64,000 nt of DNA. It comes from Flavobacteriaceae bacterium. GTDB lineage: Bacteria > Bacteroidota > Bacteroidia > Flavobacteriales > Flavobacteriaceae. The position numbers and the translations under genes are program-made. The stretch spans positions 1 to 64,000 of the forward strand of contig JAQWSC010000002.1 of NCBI GenBank assembly GCA_029243385.1, in the 5' to 3' direction. The notes beneath the pieces were generated by a model. The model ran no database searches and had not been told where the DNA came from. It worked only from the letters and a program-made list of their open reading frames with translations. Positions 35,304 through 44,657 of the stretch are shown here, piece by piece (within the stretch, counting starts at the first letter, position 1; each line of letters begins with the position of its first letter).

Positions 35304-36689
35304 AAAGCTTGAAAAAATATTTCCTAGCAAGTCATCGGTTGTAATTTCTCCCGTAATTTCTCCCAAATGATGAATGGTTTCTCGCAGATCGATAGCAAGT
35401 AGGTCACCTGAAATTTTAGCTTCCAATCCTTCTTGAACCAAGACAATACTTTTAAGGGCATGATTTAGTAATTCAAAATGGCGCGAGTTACTAACTACTG
35501 TATTGCCGACACTAGGTTTTGAATTTAGTTCCTCAGACAAAACACTTTTGAGGGCCCCTAACGATTTAGCATCCATGGTGCTTATTGCAATGATTGTTGA
35601 GCTGTAGCGATCCCTCCCTAAAGCATTTAATTTTTTTGTAAAGTCATTCTCAAAATAGCCGCCTAGCAAATCACATTTGTTTTGAACCAAAATAATAGTC
35701 AATTCCTTGCGTTGAAAGGTGGCGAGGTCTGCTAAAATTTCTTCAGGTGTTGTATCTAACTGATCGTATAAATAAAGTAAAATTCGAGCGTTAGAAATAT
35801 GGTCTTTTGCGCGTTCAACTCCGATAGCCTCTATAGTATCGGAAGTTTTGCGAAGCCCAGCGGTATCAATAAATCGATAGGCAATACCATCAATTATCAG
35901 AGTGTCCTCAATGCTATCTCGGGTAGTCCCTGCAATATCAGAAACAATGGCTTTGTTTTCGTTCAACAAGGCATTGAGTAATGATGATTTTCCTGCATTG
36001 GGCTTGCCTGCAATGGCAACGGGAACACCATTTTTAAGAACATTTCCTGTAGAAAATGAGTCTAACAAATTTTGAAGGATTCCTTTTATTTTTAGCACCA
36101 ACTCATAAAAGGTGTCCATGTCTGCAAAAGCCACATCTTCTTCAGAAAAATCCAATTCTAGTTCAATCATTGAAGCAAAATGCAATAATTCTTCGCGCAA
36201 GTTCTTTAAATGATTGCTAAAGCCACCTCGCATTTGTTGCATTGCAATTTGATGTGCACCTTGGTTTTCAGAAGCGATCAAATCAGCGACTGCCTCGGCT
36301 TGACTCAAATCCATTTTTCCATTCAAAAAAGCTCGTAATGTAAACTCTCCAGCGTCTGCTAGGCGAATCCCGTTGGACACAAACAGCTGAAGAATTTGTT
36401 GTTGCACATAAACTGACCCATGACACGATATTTCTACCACATCTTCTCCTGTATATGAGTGAGGATTTTTGAATACGGTAACTAACACCTGATCCAAAAC
36501 ACGACTTTCTTGATACAAATGTCCCAAATACACAGTGTGTGATTTTTGATCTGAAAGTTTTTTTTGATGAATCGAACGAAAAACCTTATCAACTGACTGA
36601 ATGGATTGGTCTCCTGAAATGCGAATAACCGCAATAGCTCCCATTCCCGACGGAGTAGCTAACGCAATAATAGTATCTTGTTGATTCAT
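35289..36689 (-). CDS. mnmE: tRNA modification GTPase MnmE
   Basis: With MnmG, MnmE makes the 5-carboxymethylaminomethyl modification at the wobble uridine of certain tRNAs. The protein has 466 residues from ATG 36689 (MNQQDTIIALATPSGMGAIAVIRISG, the conserved N-terminal folate-binding domain). A longer frame to 36782 overlaps the neighbour and was rejected. The inserted G domain has GKPNAGKSSLLN, DTAGLRKTSD and QNKCD. The C-terminal FCIGK carries the conserved cysteine and coincides with the right attachment repeat. A TATTTTTG -7-like box lies at 36702-36695. Confidence 0.97.
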   Translation of the reverse strand: MNQQDTIIALATPSGMGAIAVIRISGDQSIQSVDKVFRSIHQKKLSDQKSHTVYLGHLYQESRVLDQVLVTVFKNPHSYTGEDVVEISCHGSVYVQQQILQLFVSNGIRLADAGEFTLRAFLNGKMDLSQAEAVADLIASENQGAHQIAMQQMRGGFSNHLKNLREELLHFASMIELELDFSEEDVAFADMDTFYELVLKIKGILQNLLDSFSTGNVLKNGVPVAIAGKPNAGKSSLLNALLNENKAIVSDIAGTTRDSIEDTLIIDGIAYRFIDTAGLRKTSDTIEAIGVERAKDHISNARILLYLYDQLDTTPEEILADLATFQRKELTIILVQNKCDLLGGYFENDFTKKLNALGRDRYSSTIIAISTMDAKSLGALKSVLSEELNSKPSVGNTVVSNSRHFELLNHALKSIVLVQEGLEAKISGDLLAIDLRETIHHLGEITGEITTDDLLGNIFSSFCIGK

Positions 36690-36721
36690 AGTCGCAAAAA
36701 TACAACAAAGGTTGCGAACAC

Positions 36722-37846
36722 CTAAATTTCTTTGCGATAGGTTCTGCGACGTTTGGTTAATTGGTAAGGATATTTTTTCCATAGCGCAAGCATGGCTTTG
36801 TTTTCCTTGAGCGTGGGATTGGTTTCGATTTTAAAAATCCCTTTGCGATCCAATGTTCGATGTACCTCATCAAAAAGAATAGCATTTAGTCCCTTTTGTC
36901 GATATTCTGGTAAAATTCCAATCAAATAAGTCGAAACAGAGTCGTGACAACGTAATGACTTTAGAATATGAAAAAATCCAAACGGAAATATAGAACCGTT
37001 TGCTTTTTTCAATGCTTTGGAAAATAAAGGCAATACAATAGCAAAAGCAATAAATTTGCCGTCTGACTGCGTTATGCATTTAATGTATTTTGGATCAATG
37101 TATTGAAAGTATTTTTCTTTGTAATAATTGATTTGATCCTCCTGAATGGGTACAAAAGACTCGAGTTGGTTGTAGGTATTATTTAGCAAATCAAACATCT
37201 TATCTACATAGGGAATCAATTCCTTGGTTGATTTAAATTGAAGGACTTTCAGCGCGTATTTTTCCAAAATAATTTTTGAAATCCGTCTTATTTTTTCGGG
37301 AGATTCAGCATATTTAGGAATGGTTATAGCAAACTCCAGCCATTCCGATGCGATTGAAAATCCCAGAGCCTTTAGATGTTCTTTTTGGTAGGGGTTATGA
37401 TACCACGTGTTCATGCTATTGAGCTTATCGAAGCCTTCGCAAAGGAGACCGGCTTTGTCCATGTTTGAAAATCCAACTGGACCTTCTATAAAATGGAGGT
37501 TTTTTTGCTTTCCATAAGAGATTACAGTGTCTAAAAGCTTTTTACTTATTTGGATATCATCCTCAACATCATACCAACCAAAAAGAATTTTCGATTTTTT
37601 TTGTTGATCGACTTCAATCCAGTTTACGATTGCGGCTATTCTTCCGACTATTTTCCCTTTTTTTTTGGCAACAAAAAACGCTGCCTCAGCATTTTTGAAA
37701 ACAGGGTTTTTTGAAGGATTCATAAAGTGCCTTTCTTCTTTGGTTATTGGAGGAACCCAATAAGGACAATTTTTGTAGAGTTTGAAAGGAAATTTGATAA
37801 AGGCTGTAAGTTCTTTTTGATTTTGGATTTGGTGGACAGATATCAT
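36722..37846 (-). CDS. GNAT-like acyltransferase-fold protein of unknown function
   Basis: The 374-residue soluble protein has an N-terminal block FPFKLYKNCPYWVPP and KNAEAAFFVAKKKGKIVGRIAAIVNW, typical of an acyl-CoA N-acyltransferase fold. It continues with EGPVGFSNMDKAGLLCEGFD and a C-terminal GILPEYRQKGLNAILFDEVH that resembles the GNAT acetyl-CoA loop (QxxG/A-like). Homologues in flavobacteria are variously labelled GTP cyclohydrolase or N-acetyltransferase; only the second is compatible with what is visible. It is 9 bp downstream of the outer-membrane protein gene on the same strand. Confidence 0.7.
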   Translation of the reverse strand: MISVHQIQNQKELTAFIKFPFKLYKNCPYWVPPITKEERHFMNPSKNPVFKNAEAAFFVAKKKGKIVGRIAAIVNWIEVDQQKKSKILFGWYDVEDDIQISKKLLDTVISYGKQKNLHFIEGPVGFSNMDKAGLLCEGFDKLNSMNTWYHNPYQKEHLKALGFSIASEWLEFAITIPKYAESPEKIRRISKIILEKYALKVLQFKSTKELIPYVDKMFDLLNNTYNQLESFVPIQEDQINYYKEKYFQYIDPKYIKCITQSDGKFIAFAIVLPLFSKALKKANGSIFPFGFFHILKSLRCHDSVSTYLIGILPEYRQKGLNAILFDEVHRTLDRKGIFKIETNPTLKENKAMLALWKKYPYQLTKRRRTYRKEI

Positions 37847-37855
37847 TGCATTGAT

Positions 37856-38935
37856 TTATTCTTTAAGGCGTTTTCGCTCGGCTTTGGCTCTTTTTTTAGC
37901 CGCTTTTTTGGCCGCTTTTTCTTGTTTTTTTCGAGCTTTCTTACTATCTCTATTCAGTTTTTTTACGGCCTTTTCCTTATCGCGCATTTCTTTTGCAATC
38001 CTTCGATCTTGAGGAATTTCACTGTTGTGCCAATCCAATCGATAAGAAACTCCGATATTGGCAGTTAGCATACTGGGAGTTGTTTTCAGACTGCTTCCTA
38101 TACTGGTTTCTAGCTGTAGATCCGTTGACACCAAGTAGGCAATTCCTCCTCGTAATAATGCATCGGAATATATATCGCTTTTGATTCCTTGATGCTCAAG
38201 ATAAACAGACCACTGTGGGTTGGAGAGGTTGTGTGTTAGTGTTAAGATATAACCCAAACTAGGATAATCGGTTCCAATTCGATCATAACTTACATTGGTT
38301 ACAAAAACCCAGGTTTCTCTAAAATGATTTTGAGTAGAAACTGCTACTTTTGGACTGATAGTAGGCTCAACCAAAGGGTCAAACGAATTGTAAAACAATT
38401 CGTTATAAACATCATCAAAGGGATATGTCTGGTCCAAAACAATATTGGCTCCGGCATACACAGCTACTGCAGGAATAAAATCAATCCAACGTATTCCTTG
38501 ATTGGCTTTCCAGCTGTATAAATTGGGTTTGTATCGTTCCACGTTTCGAAAGGGATCATACACCAAATATTTAAACCCCAAACTGTGCCTGCGAAACCCT
38601 TTGCGGTTGGTTTTTATAGCCGGTGAAAATGAGGTGTTTGTTAGCTCATCAGTTTGGTAAGAGGCTTCCCAAATCACTTCGAGTTCTTCTTTCCAAAAGC
38701 CATAGCGAAGGGCTATTTCATATTCCTGACCGCTTATAGTAGCATTGTTGAATTTTTTATGCTCCCATTGATTAAATCCAAATCCAGCTTCTATTTGAAG
38801 AACTTTTTTGCCCACCGAAAAAGATCCAAAAGAAATCCCTGGGCGATTCGAATTAATAGTTTCTGTGTATTGTGACCATCCTACAAATGAGACTGCTGCC
38901 GAAAAAATACTAAAAAGATAAGACCTTGTTTTCAT
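37856..38935 (-). CDS. Outer-membrane beta-barrel protein (transporter-like) with a lysine/alanine-rich tail
   Basis: This 359-residue protein has a signal peptide (RSYLFSIFSAAVSFVGWS) and an N-terminal INSNRPGISFGSFSVGKKVLQIEAGFG segment typical of a Bacteroidota outer-membrane transporter family. Alternating beta strands run to about residue 310 and end in GVSYRLDW, like a terminal barrel strand. The last ~45 residues are almost only Lys, Ala, Arg and Glu (KKARKKQEKAAKKAAKKRAK), an unusual charged helical tail after the barrel. The substrate is unknown. Confidence 0.72.
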   Translation of the reverse strand: MKTRSYLFSIFSAAVSFVGWSQYTETINSNRPGISFGSFSVGKKVLQIEAGFGFNQWEHKKFNNATISGQEYEIALRYGFWKEELEVIWEASYQTDELTNTSFSPAIKTNRKGFRRHSLGFKYLVYDPFRNVERYKPNLYSWKANQGIRWIDFIPAVAVYAGANIVLDQTYPFDDVYNELFYNSFDPLVEPTISPKVAVSTQNHFRETWVFVTNVSYDRIGTDYPSLGYILTLTHNLSNPQWSVYLEHQGIKSDIYSDALLRGGIAYLVSTDLQLETSIGSSLKTTPSMLTANIGVSYRLDWHNSEIPQDRRIAKEMRDKEKAVKKLNRDSKKARKKQEKAAKKAAKKRAKAERKRLKE

Positions 38936-39086
38936 GAGTTTTGTGTGATGACTAAATGTTTAGACTAATGTATCTAAAAAGATAATTTATCACCAAAGAT
39001 ACTAGAATTTTGATTTTAAGGGAACACCCAATAGGCTATTCTTACCAATAATTGTATTTTTGAAATACAAAACTGCGAGATCGATT

Positions 39087-39299
39087 ATGGCGCTTTTAAA
39101 ATTTGTACTTGTTGTTATAACCATTTATTATTTGGTTAAGTTATTATTTCCCTATGCTGTGCGATTTTTTTTCAGAAGATTGGAAAAAAAAATGCGACAG
39201 GCTTCGCAAAATCAATCGCCTGTAAAGAAGCCTACGAAAAAGGCATCAAAGTCTTCCAAGAAAGTTGGTGAATACATTGATTTTGAAGAAATTGAATAA
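39087..39299 (+). CDS. Small DUF4834-type membrane protein
   Basis: The protein has 70 residues from ATG 39087 (MALLKFVLVVITIYYLVKLLFPY). One N-terminal membrane helix is followed by a basic tail (KKPTKKASKSSKK) and an acidic end (YIDFEEIE). The frame can be extended to a TTG at 39060, but that TTG lies inside a TATTTTTG -7 promoter box (39055-39062), so the ATG is the better start. Its stop is one base before the yfhO-like start, so both are probably translated from one message. The function is unknown. Confidence 0.8.
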   Translation: MALLKFVLVVITIYYLVKLLFPYAVRFFFRRLEKKMRQASQNQSPVKKPTKKASKSSKKVGEYIDFEEIE

Positions 39300-39300
39300 C

Positions 39301-41688
39301 ATGAAACAACTAAAATTTTTATTTCCCCATGTATTATACATTCTTGGTTTTGCAGTTGTTTCTCTTGTTTATTTCTATCCTGTTTTGGAAGGAAAGGTTA
39401 TCGAACAATCTGATATCACTCAATTTTCGGGTATGTCCCGTCAAATCACAGAACACCGCAATGAATACCAAGAAGAGCCTTATTGGTTAGACAATGCCTT
39501 TGGAGGGATGCCTTCGTATCAGGTAAGCACTCGATTTTCTTCTGATTTTTTAAGAGCATTGGACCTGAGTATTCGATTTTTACCGCGCCCTGCCGATTAT
39601 CTTTTTTTATACCTCTTTGCATTTTATTTGCTGATGATTTCACTTAAAGTCAAAAAACGCTATGCGGTTTTTGGCGCTTTGGCTTTTGGTTTTTCAACAT
39701 ATCTTATCATCATTTTGGGTGTGGGGCACAATACCAAAGCACTGGCAATTGGCTATATGCCCATGGTTATAGCGGGTATTTTAATGGCTTTTAGAACTTC
39801 TCATAGAAATTGGGGTTGGCTTTTGACGGCTATTGCCTTGGGGCTACAAATTCATGCCAATCATTACCAAATGACCTATTATTTGCTCCTTCTGGTGTTG
39901 ATTATAGGTGCTGTTTTGCTTTGGGATGCCATTCAAAAGAAGACCTTAAAATCCTTTCTAAAATCGCTTTCAGGACTTTTTGTAGCTGCTTTATTGGCCG
40001 CTATGATGAATGCTCCTCTAATTCTCGCAACTCAAGAATATACACCCTTTAGTACGAGAGGACAAAGCGAACTTACCGTGTTGCCTGACGGATCCGATAC
40101 CACGCCTTCCTCGGGACTTTCGTACGACTACATTACCGAGTACAGTTATGGTGTGTTGGAAAGCATGAACCTTCTTATCCCAAGGTTTATGGGAGGTGGA
40201 AATTCCGATTCTTTTGAAAGCGAAGGTCCGTTTGTTAAATTTTTAAGAAGTATTGATGCTGAAAGCGCTCAGCAAATTATACAGTATGCCAGTTTGTATT
40301 GGGGGGATCAGCCCATTGTAGCAGCTCCTGCTTATTTAGGGATTGTAGTAGTTTTCTTTTTTATACTCGCATTGTTTCTTTACCAAGGGTCTTTAAAAAA
40401 GTGGTTGATTGCTGGAGCGGTCCTTTCATTGCTGCTTTCTTGGGGTAAAAATTTTCCCCTACTTACCGATACGATGATCGATTACTTCCCGTTTTACAAT
40501 AAATTCCGTGCGGTTTCCTCCATACAGGTATTGCTTGAGTTTTGCATTCCTGTACTTGCTGTTTTTGGAATGCAATCCTTTTTTACAAAACGCATTGATT
40601 TACAACAAAAAACAAAAGCTTTGCTTTCAACCTTGGGGATTCTTGGTTGTTTACTTGCGGGAATTGCCTTGTTAGGAAATTCTTTGTTTTCATTTACTTC
40701 TTCCAATGAAATTTTTGCAGCCTATCCCGAAATAATAAAACCGTTGATTGAAGAGCGACAAGAGGTTTTACGATCTGACACGCTTCGTTCGTTGGGCTTT
40801 GTTATAGCAATTTTCGTTGTATTGGGGCTGTGGATTAAGAATGTTATCAAAGAGCGCATTGCTTTTGTGGGTATAATAGTTCTACTACTAATCGATTTGG
40901 TGGGAGTAAATAAGCATTATGTAAATGCCAACCAGTTTGTTTCCAAACGAAAAATAGAGCAGGCTTTTCAGCCAACTCGCGCAGACAGAGCAATTCTGAA
41001 TGATACCACACATTACAGAGTTTACGAACCTAATTTGCGCCTGTCTCACGCTAGAACAGCTTATTTTCATAACGCCATTGGCGGATACCACGCTGCTAAG
41101 CCACAACGTTTTCAGGAATTGTATGATTTTCATATTGCAAACAATCACGCTCAAGTGATCAATATGATGAATATCAAATACATCATTCAGCCCTCTGAAA
41201 ATAATCCGCTTGGAGTTTCTAAAAACCCAAACGCATACGGCAATGCTTGGTTTGTAAACGAGCTCAAAGCTGTTCCAGACGCAAACACCGAATTACTCAC
41301 CCTTAAGGATACCGATTTGCGCCGGGTAGCGCTTACACGAAACCGTGAAAGTCAACTTTACCATAATGATAGCACTGCCCAAATATCATTAGCATCCTAC
41401 AAGCCCAATGAATTGATTTACATAACCCACACAGTCCACAAACAGTTAGCAGTATTTTCTGAAGTGTATTATCCAAAGGGTTGGGAGGCTTTTATTGACG
41501 ACAAACCGGCTTCATACTTAAAAGTAAATTATTTATTAAGAGCCCTCGAAATTCCTGCTGGATCGCATACGATTCGATTCCAATTTCGTCCAAAGGTCGT
41601 TCAAATAGGCTGGTGGATTTCCATGAGTGCTTACTTACTCTTGTTTTTATTTGGTTTGTTTCAATTTAAAAAAGCGTTACGTGTATAA
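39301..41688 (+). CDS. YfhO-family multi-spanning membrane protein
   Basis: The 795-residue protein has many membrane helices (about 12-14) and a C-terminal soluble beta-rich region ending in FEKALRV-like sequence after a last helix (ISMSAYLLLFLFGLF). N-terminal features are DITQFSGMSRQ, FGGMPSYQVS and GVGHNTKALAIGYMP, typical of the YfhO/GT-C-like family. YfhO in firmicutes is tied to glycosylation of lipoteichoic acid; in Bacteroidota the substrate is not established. ATG 39301 is chosen; a frame from 39265 overlaps the previous gene. It heads the polysaccharide cluster. Confidence 0.88.
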   Translation: MKQLKFLFPHVLYILGFAVVSLVYFYPVLEGKVIEQSDITQFSGMSRQITEHRNEYQEEPYWLDNAFGGMPSYQVSTRFSSDFLRALDLSIRFLPRPADYLFLYLFAFYLLMISLKVKKRYAVFGALAFGFSTYLIIILGVGHNTKALAIGYMPMVIAGILMAFRTSHRNWGWLLTAIALGLQIHANHYQMTYYLLLLVLIIGAVLLWDAIQKKTLKSFLKSLSGLFVAALLAAMMNAPLILATQEYTPFSTRGQSELTVLPDGSDTTPSSGLSYDYITEYSYGVLESMNLLIPRFMGGGNSDSFESEGPFVKFLRSIDAESAQQIIQYASLYWGDQPIVAAPAYLGIVVVFFFILALFLYQGSLKKWLIAGAVLSLLLSWGKNFPLLTDTMIDYFPFYNKFRAVSSIQVLLEFCIPVLAVFGMQSFFTKRIDLQQKTKALLSTLGILGCLLAGIALLGNSLFSFTSSNEIFAAYPEIIKPLIEERQEVLRSDTLRSLGFVIAIFVVLGLWIKNVIKERIAFVGIIVLLLIDLVGVNKHYVNANQFVSKRKIEQAFQPTRADRAILNDTTHYRVYEPNLRLSHARTAYFHNAIGGYHAAKPQRFQELYDFHIANNHAQVINMMNIKYIIQPSENNPLGVSKNPNAYGNAWFVNELKAVPDANTELLTLKDTDLRRVALTRNRESQLYHNDSTAQISLASYKPNELIYITHTVHKQLAVFSEVYYPKGWEAFIDDKPASYLKVNYLLRALEIPAGSHTIRFQFRPKVVQIGWWISMSAYLLLFLFGLFQFKKALRV

Positions 41689-42205
41689 AAAAATTCCTCA
41701 GAAACGATACAACTCCACGTTGAAAATGCTCCAGCGAATTCTCCCAGCACCTGCTCGAATTTTGGATTTAGGTGTTAAAAATCCGTTTTCGGAAATTATG
41801 GAACAGCACGGATACGAGGTGCAAAACACCCAGGGGCAAGATTTGGATTTCAACCCCAAAATTGAAGTCGATCCCAATGTAGATATGGTAACTTCTTTTG
41901 AGATTTTTGAGCATTTGCTATCGCCGTTTAAAGTCTTACAGCATTTACCCGCCGACAAATTACTAGTTACAGTTCCATTGAAACTTTGGTTTGCTGCCGC
42001 CTATCGTAGCAAAACAGACACCTGGGATCGTCATTACCATGAGTTTGAGGATTGGCAGTTTGATTGGCTTTTGGAGAAAACAGGTTGGGAAATAAAAGAG
42101 CGAGCGTACTGGAAAAACCCTTCTACAAAAATTGGAATTCGTCCATTGTTACGAAACATCACACCGCGATACTATGCTGTGTATGCAGAACGAAAACCGA
42201 GTTAA
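41681..42205 (+). CDS. SAM-dependent methyltransferase-like protein
   Basis: The 174-residue protein has a short class I methyltransferase-like fold: ARILDLGVKNPFSEIM near the N-terminus (motif I), DMVTSFEIFEHLLSP in the middle, and LLVTVPLKLWF. The GTG at 41681 overlaps the yfhO stop by 8 bases and is preferred; ATG 41726 would cut into the domain edge. It is 2 bp before the first glycosyltransferase. It may methylate a sugar or lipid head group of the envelope polysaccharide (inference). Confidence 0.75.
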   Translation: MYKKIPQKRYNSTLKMLQRILPAPARILDLGVKNPFSEIMEQHGYEVQNTQGQDLDFNPKIEVDPNVDMVTSFEIFEHLLSPFKVLQHLPADKLLVTVPLKLWFAAAYRSKTDTWDRHYHEFEDWQFDWLLEKTGWEIKERAYWKNPSTKIGIRPLLRNITPRYYAVYAERKPS

Positions 42206-42207
42206 TC

Positions 42208-43392
42208 ATGCGAATAGGAATGATTTTAGATGCTCCGTATCCGATAGATCCTCGAGTAACTCACGAAGCAGAAGCATTATTGGAGGCTGGACACGAAGTG
42301 TTTTTGTTTTGTTTTTCGTTTGAAAAACAATTCTTACCCTCTGAGTCACTCCTTAATATTCAAGTTCGCCGGTATTATTGCTCCAAACTTTTGTACAAAC
42401 TGTCGGCACTTGCTTATACAGTTCCTTTTTATAAAAAAATTGTGGCTAAAAAAATCCGTCACTTTATCAAAAGCAATGCTATTGATGCGCTGCATGTTCA
42501 CGATCTTCAGGTGGCATCTGCGGCATTTTATGCCAATCAGTCTTTTTCGCTACCCATTGTGTTGGATTTGCATGAAAACCGACCGGAAATCATGAAACAT
42601 TATCAGCATGTGCAACACTTTCCAGGAAATGTATTGATTTCTCCTAACCGTTGGAAACAAGCCGAAGAACAATACGTTCGGCAAGCTACGGCTTTGGTAG
42701 TAGTTACATCTTTTGCCAAAAACGAATTGGTCAAACGCACTTCCATAGATCCCAAAAGGGTAGTGGTGATGCCCAACACGGTTCGGGAAGCCTTTTATGG
42801 CGAATATCCTATTGACCGGAAAATTGTAAATCGTTACCAATCCAAATTTGTGTTGTTATACTTGGGAAATACTTCCGAGCGTCGCGGCTTAATGACCGTT
42901 TTAGAGGCTATGCCAAAACTGCTTAAACGTATTCCTTCGCTACAGCTGCTTATTGTAGGAAGCAGTTCTTTTGATGCCGTTCTACAAAAAACAGCTCACG
43001 AATTGAAAATTACCGATTCGGTGGACCTTATGGGATGGCAACCTGAGAATACGTTTCCGTCTTATATAGCTGCTGCTGAGGTGGGAATTTCTCCGCTTCA
43101 TTCTAATTTACATCATGACACAACCTATGCCAACAAGGTATTTCAGTATATGTCTTTGGGATTACCGATGTTAGTGAGCAATGTGGTTGCCCAACAATTT
43201 TTAATAGACACTTTTGCTTCTGGGTTGAGTCACATTCCAGAAAACGTGGAAGATTTTTCCAATAAGGTAATACAGCTGTATGAAAATCCTGAAATGCGAA
43301 AAAAAATGGCCAACCGTGGAAAAAAGGCTATTTTACAACAGTTAAACGCAAAAGAAGCCACTAAAGAATTGATTTCGTATTATGGAAACTAA
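42208..43392 (+). CDS. Glycosyltransferase, GT4-like
   Basis: This 394-residue GT-B fold protein has N-terminal GMILDAPYPIDPRVTHEAEAL and HVHDLQVA, then LLYLGNTSERRGLMTVLEAM and a C-terminal GISPLHSNLHHDTTYANKVFQYM donor-binding region. The start is ATG 42208; a frame from 42064 overlaps the methyltransferase gene. It lies in the cluster with a second glycosyltransferase and a flippase, so it probably builds an envelope glycan. Confidence 0.88.
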   Translation: MRIGMILDAPYPIDPRVTHEAEALLEAGHEVFLFCFSFEKQFLPSESLLNIQVRRYYCSKLLYKLSALAYTVPFYKKIVAKKIRHFIKSNAIDALHVHDLQVASAAFYANQSFSLPIVLDLHENRPEIMKHYQHVQHFPGNVLISPNRWKQAEEQYVRQATALVVVTSFAKNELVKRTSIDPKRVVVMPNTVREAFYGEYPIDRKIVNRYQSKFVLLYLGNTSERRGLMTVLEAMPKLLKRIPSLQLLIVGSSSFDAVLQKTAHELKITDSVDLMGWQPENTFPSYIAAAEVGISPLHSNLHHDTTYANKVFQYMSLGLPMLVSNVVAQQFLIDTFASGLSHIPENVEDFSNKVIQLYENPEMRKKMANRGKKAILQQLNAKEATKELISYYGN

Positions 43393-44656
43393 TGCAAAAA
43401 CAGTTTTGATTGTCACTTATTACTGGCCGCCTGCTGGTGGTTCGGGGGTACAACGCTGGCTATATTTTGCAAACGAGCTCAAACAATTGGGGTGGAACCC
43501 TGTGATTGTTACACAACAAAATGCTGCCTATTCGCTTCGTGACAAATCACTAGAAGATAAAATAGACAAAAGCATAGAAGTTCACAGAGTCCGTGGTTGG
43601 GAGCCTTTTAAAATGGCTCAAATAGGATCTACGAACACCCAACAAGATGCGCTCACTCAAAAGGGATTTTGGGGAGCTTTCAAGCGGTGGGTTCGGGCTG
43701 AATGTTTTTTCCCCGATGCACGTATGTTTTGGATCGCTCCCGTGGTTCGTTTTGTTCAACAATACGCAACGCACCATAAGATCGATGCATTAATTACTAC
43801 AGGGCCTCCTCATAGCTCCCATATAATAGGGTATCGGCTTACCAAAAAGCTGAGTATTCCATGGCTAGCAGACTTCCGAGATCCTTGGGCTGACTTCTTT
43901 CAAAACAAACAGCTTTCTATGTCCAAACGAATGCAAAAAAAACATTTGTATTGGCAAAATATTATTTTAAAAAATACTGATTTAGTGACTGTTACGTCTC
44001 CATCATTGAATCAAAAATTCAAATTAACAAATACAACTTGCAAACTCCTTACAAACGGATACGAATCGCTCCTTAAAGGCAAACAAAGCGAAAGTTTCTC
44101 GATCGTTTATACTGGTGTCATGAAAGCCATCCAAAACCCAACAAACTTATGGAAAGTGTTGGGTGAGTTGATTCAAGAAAACAGCAAGTTTGCAACTGAT
44201 TTTTCCTTGCATCTTATAGGAGATTTTGATGCATCTGTTTCTCACAACATACAATCCGAAGGATTGCAAGCTCACACGGAGTTTTATGAATATATGCCCA
44301 AAGACAATTTGGAACCTTATGTTACATCTGCTCAAATGCTGTTGATGGTTTCTGTAAACGACGAGGATTCTTACCAAATTATTCCTGGTAAATTGTTCGA
44401 ATATATGGCAGCTTGCCGTCCAATTTTGGCCATTGGCAATCCTGACGGTGATATGTCTTCGTTGATGAATAAAACCAAAACGGGGCAAGTATTTGATTAT
44501 TCAGAGAAAATTCATTTAAAAGAGTATATTACAGCAGCCTACGATAGTTTCCAACGAGGCGAACATCAAATGATTAGCAATGCTTCCATTGCGCCTTACA
44601 AGCGCAGCGAATTGGCAAAACAATTGAGTGGGTTTTTAACAGAAATGATATCGTAA
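43382..44656 (+). CDS. Glycosyltransferase, GT4-like (second)
   Basis: The 424-residue protein begins with TVLIVTYYWPPAGGSGVQRWLYF, characteristic of a flavobacterial glycosyltransferase group. It has LADFRDPWADFF near residue 160 and a C-terminal IIPGKLFEYMAACRPILAIG for nucleotide-sugar binding. Its start overlaps the previous glycosyltransferase by 11 bases, and the flippase starts one base after its stop. The sugar donor is unknown. Confidence 0.88.
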   Translation: METNAKTVLIVTYYWPPAGGSGVQRWLYFANELKQLGWNPVIVTQQNAAYSLRDKSLEDKIDKSIEVHRVRGWEPFKMAQIGSTNTQQDALTQKGFWGAFKRWVRAECFFPDARMFWIAPVVRFVQQYATHHKIDALITTGPPHSSHIIGYRLTKKLSIPWLADFRDPWADFFQNKQLSMSKRMQKKHLYWQNIILKNTDLVTVTSPSLNQKFKLTNTTCKLLTNGYESLLKGKQSESFSIVYTGVMKAIQNPTNLWKVLGELIQENSKFATDFSLHLIGDFDASVSHNIQSEGLQAHTEFYEYMPKDNLEPYVTSAQMLLMVSVNDEDSYQIIPGKLFEYMAACRPILAIGNPDGDMSSLMNKTKTGQVFDYSEKIHLKEYITAAYDSFQRGEHQMISNASIAPYKRSELAKQLSGFLTEMIS

Positions 44657-44657
44657 T

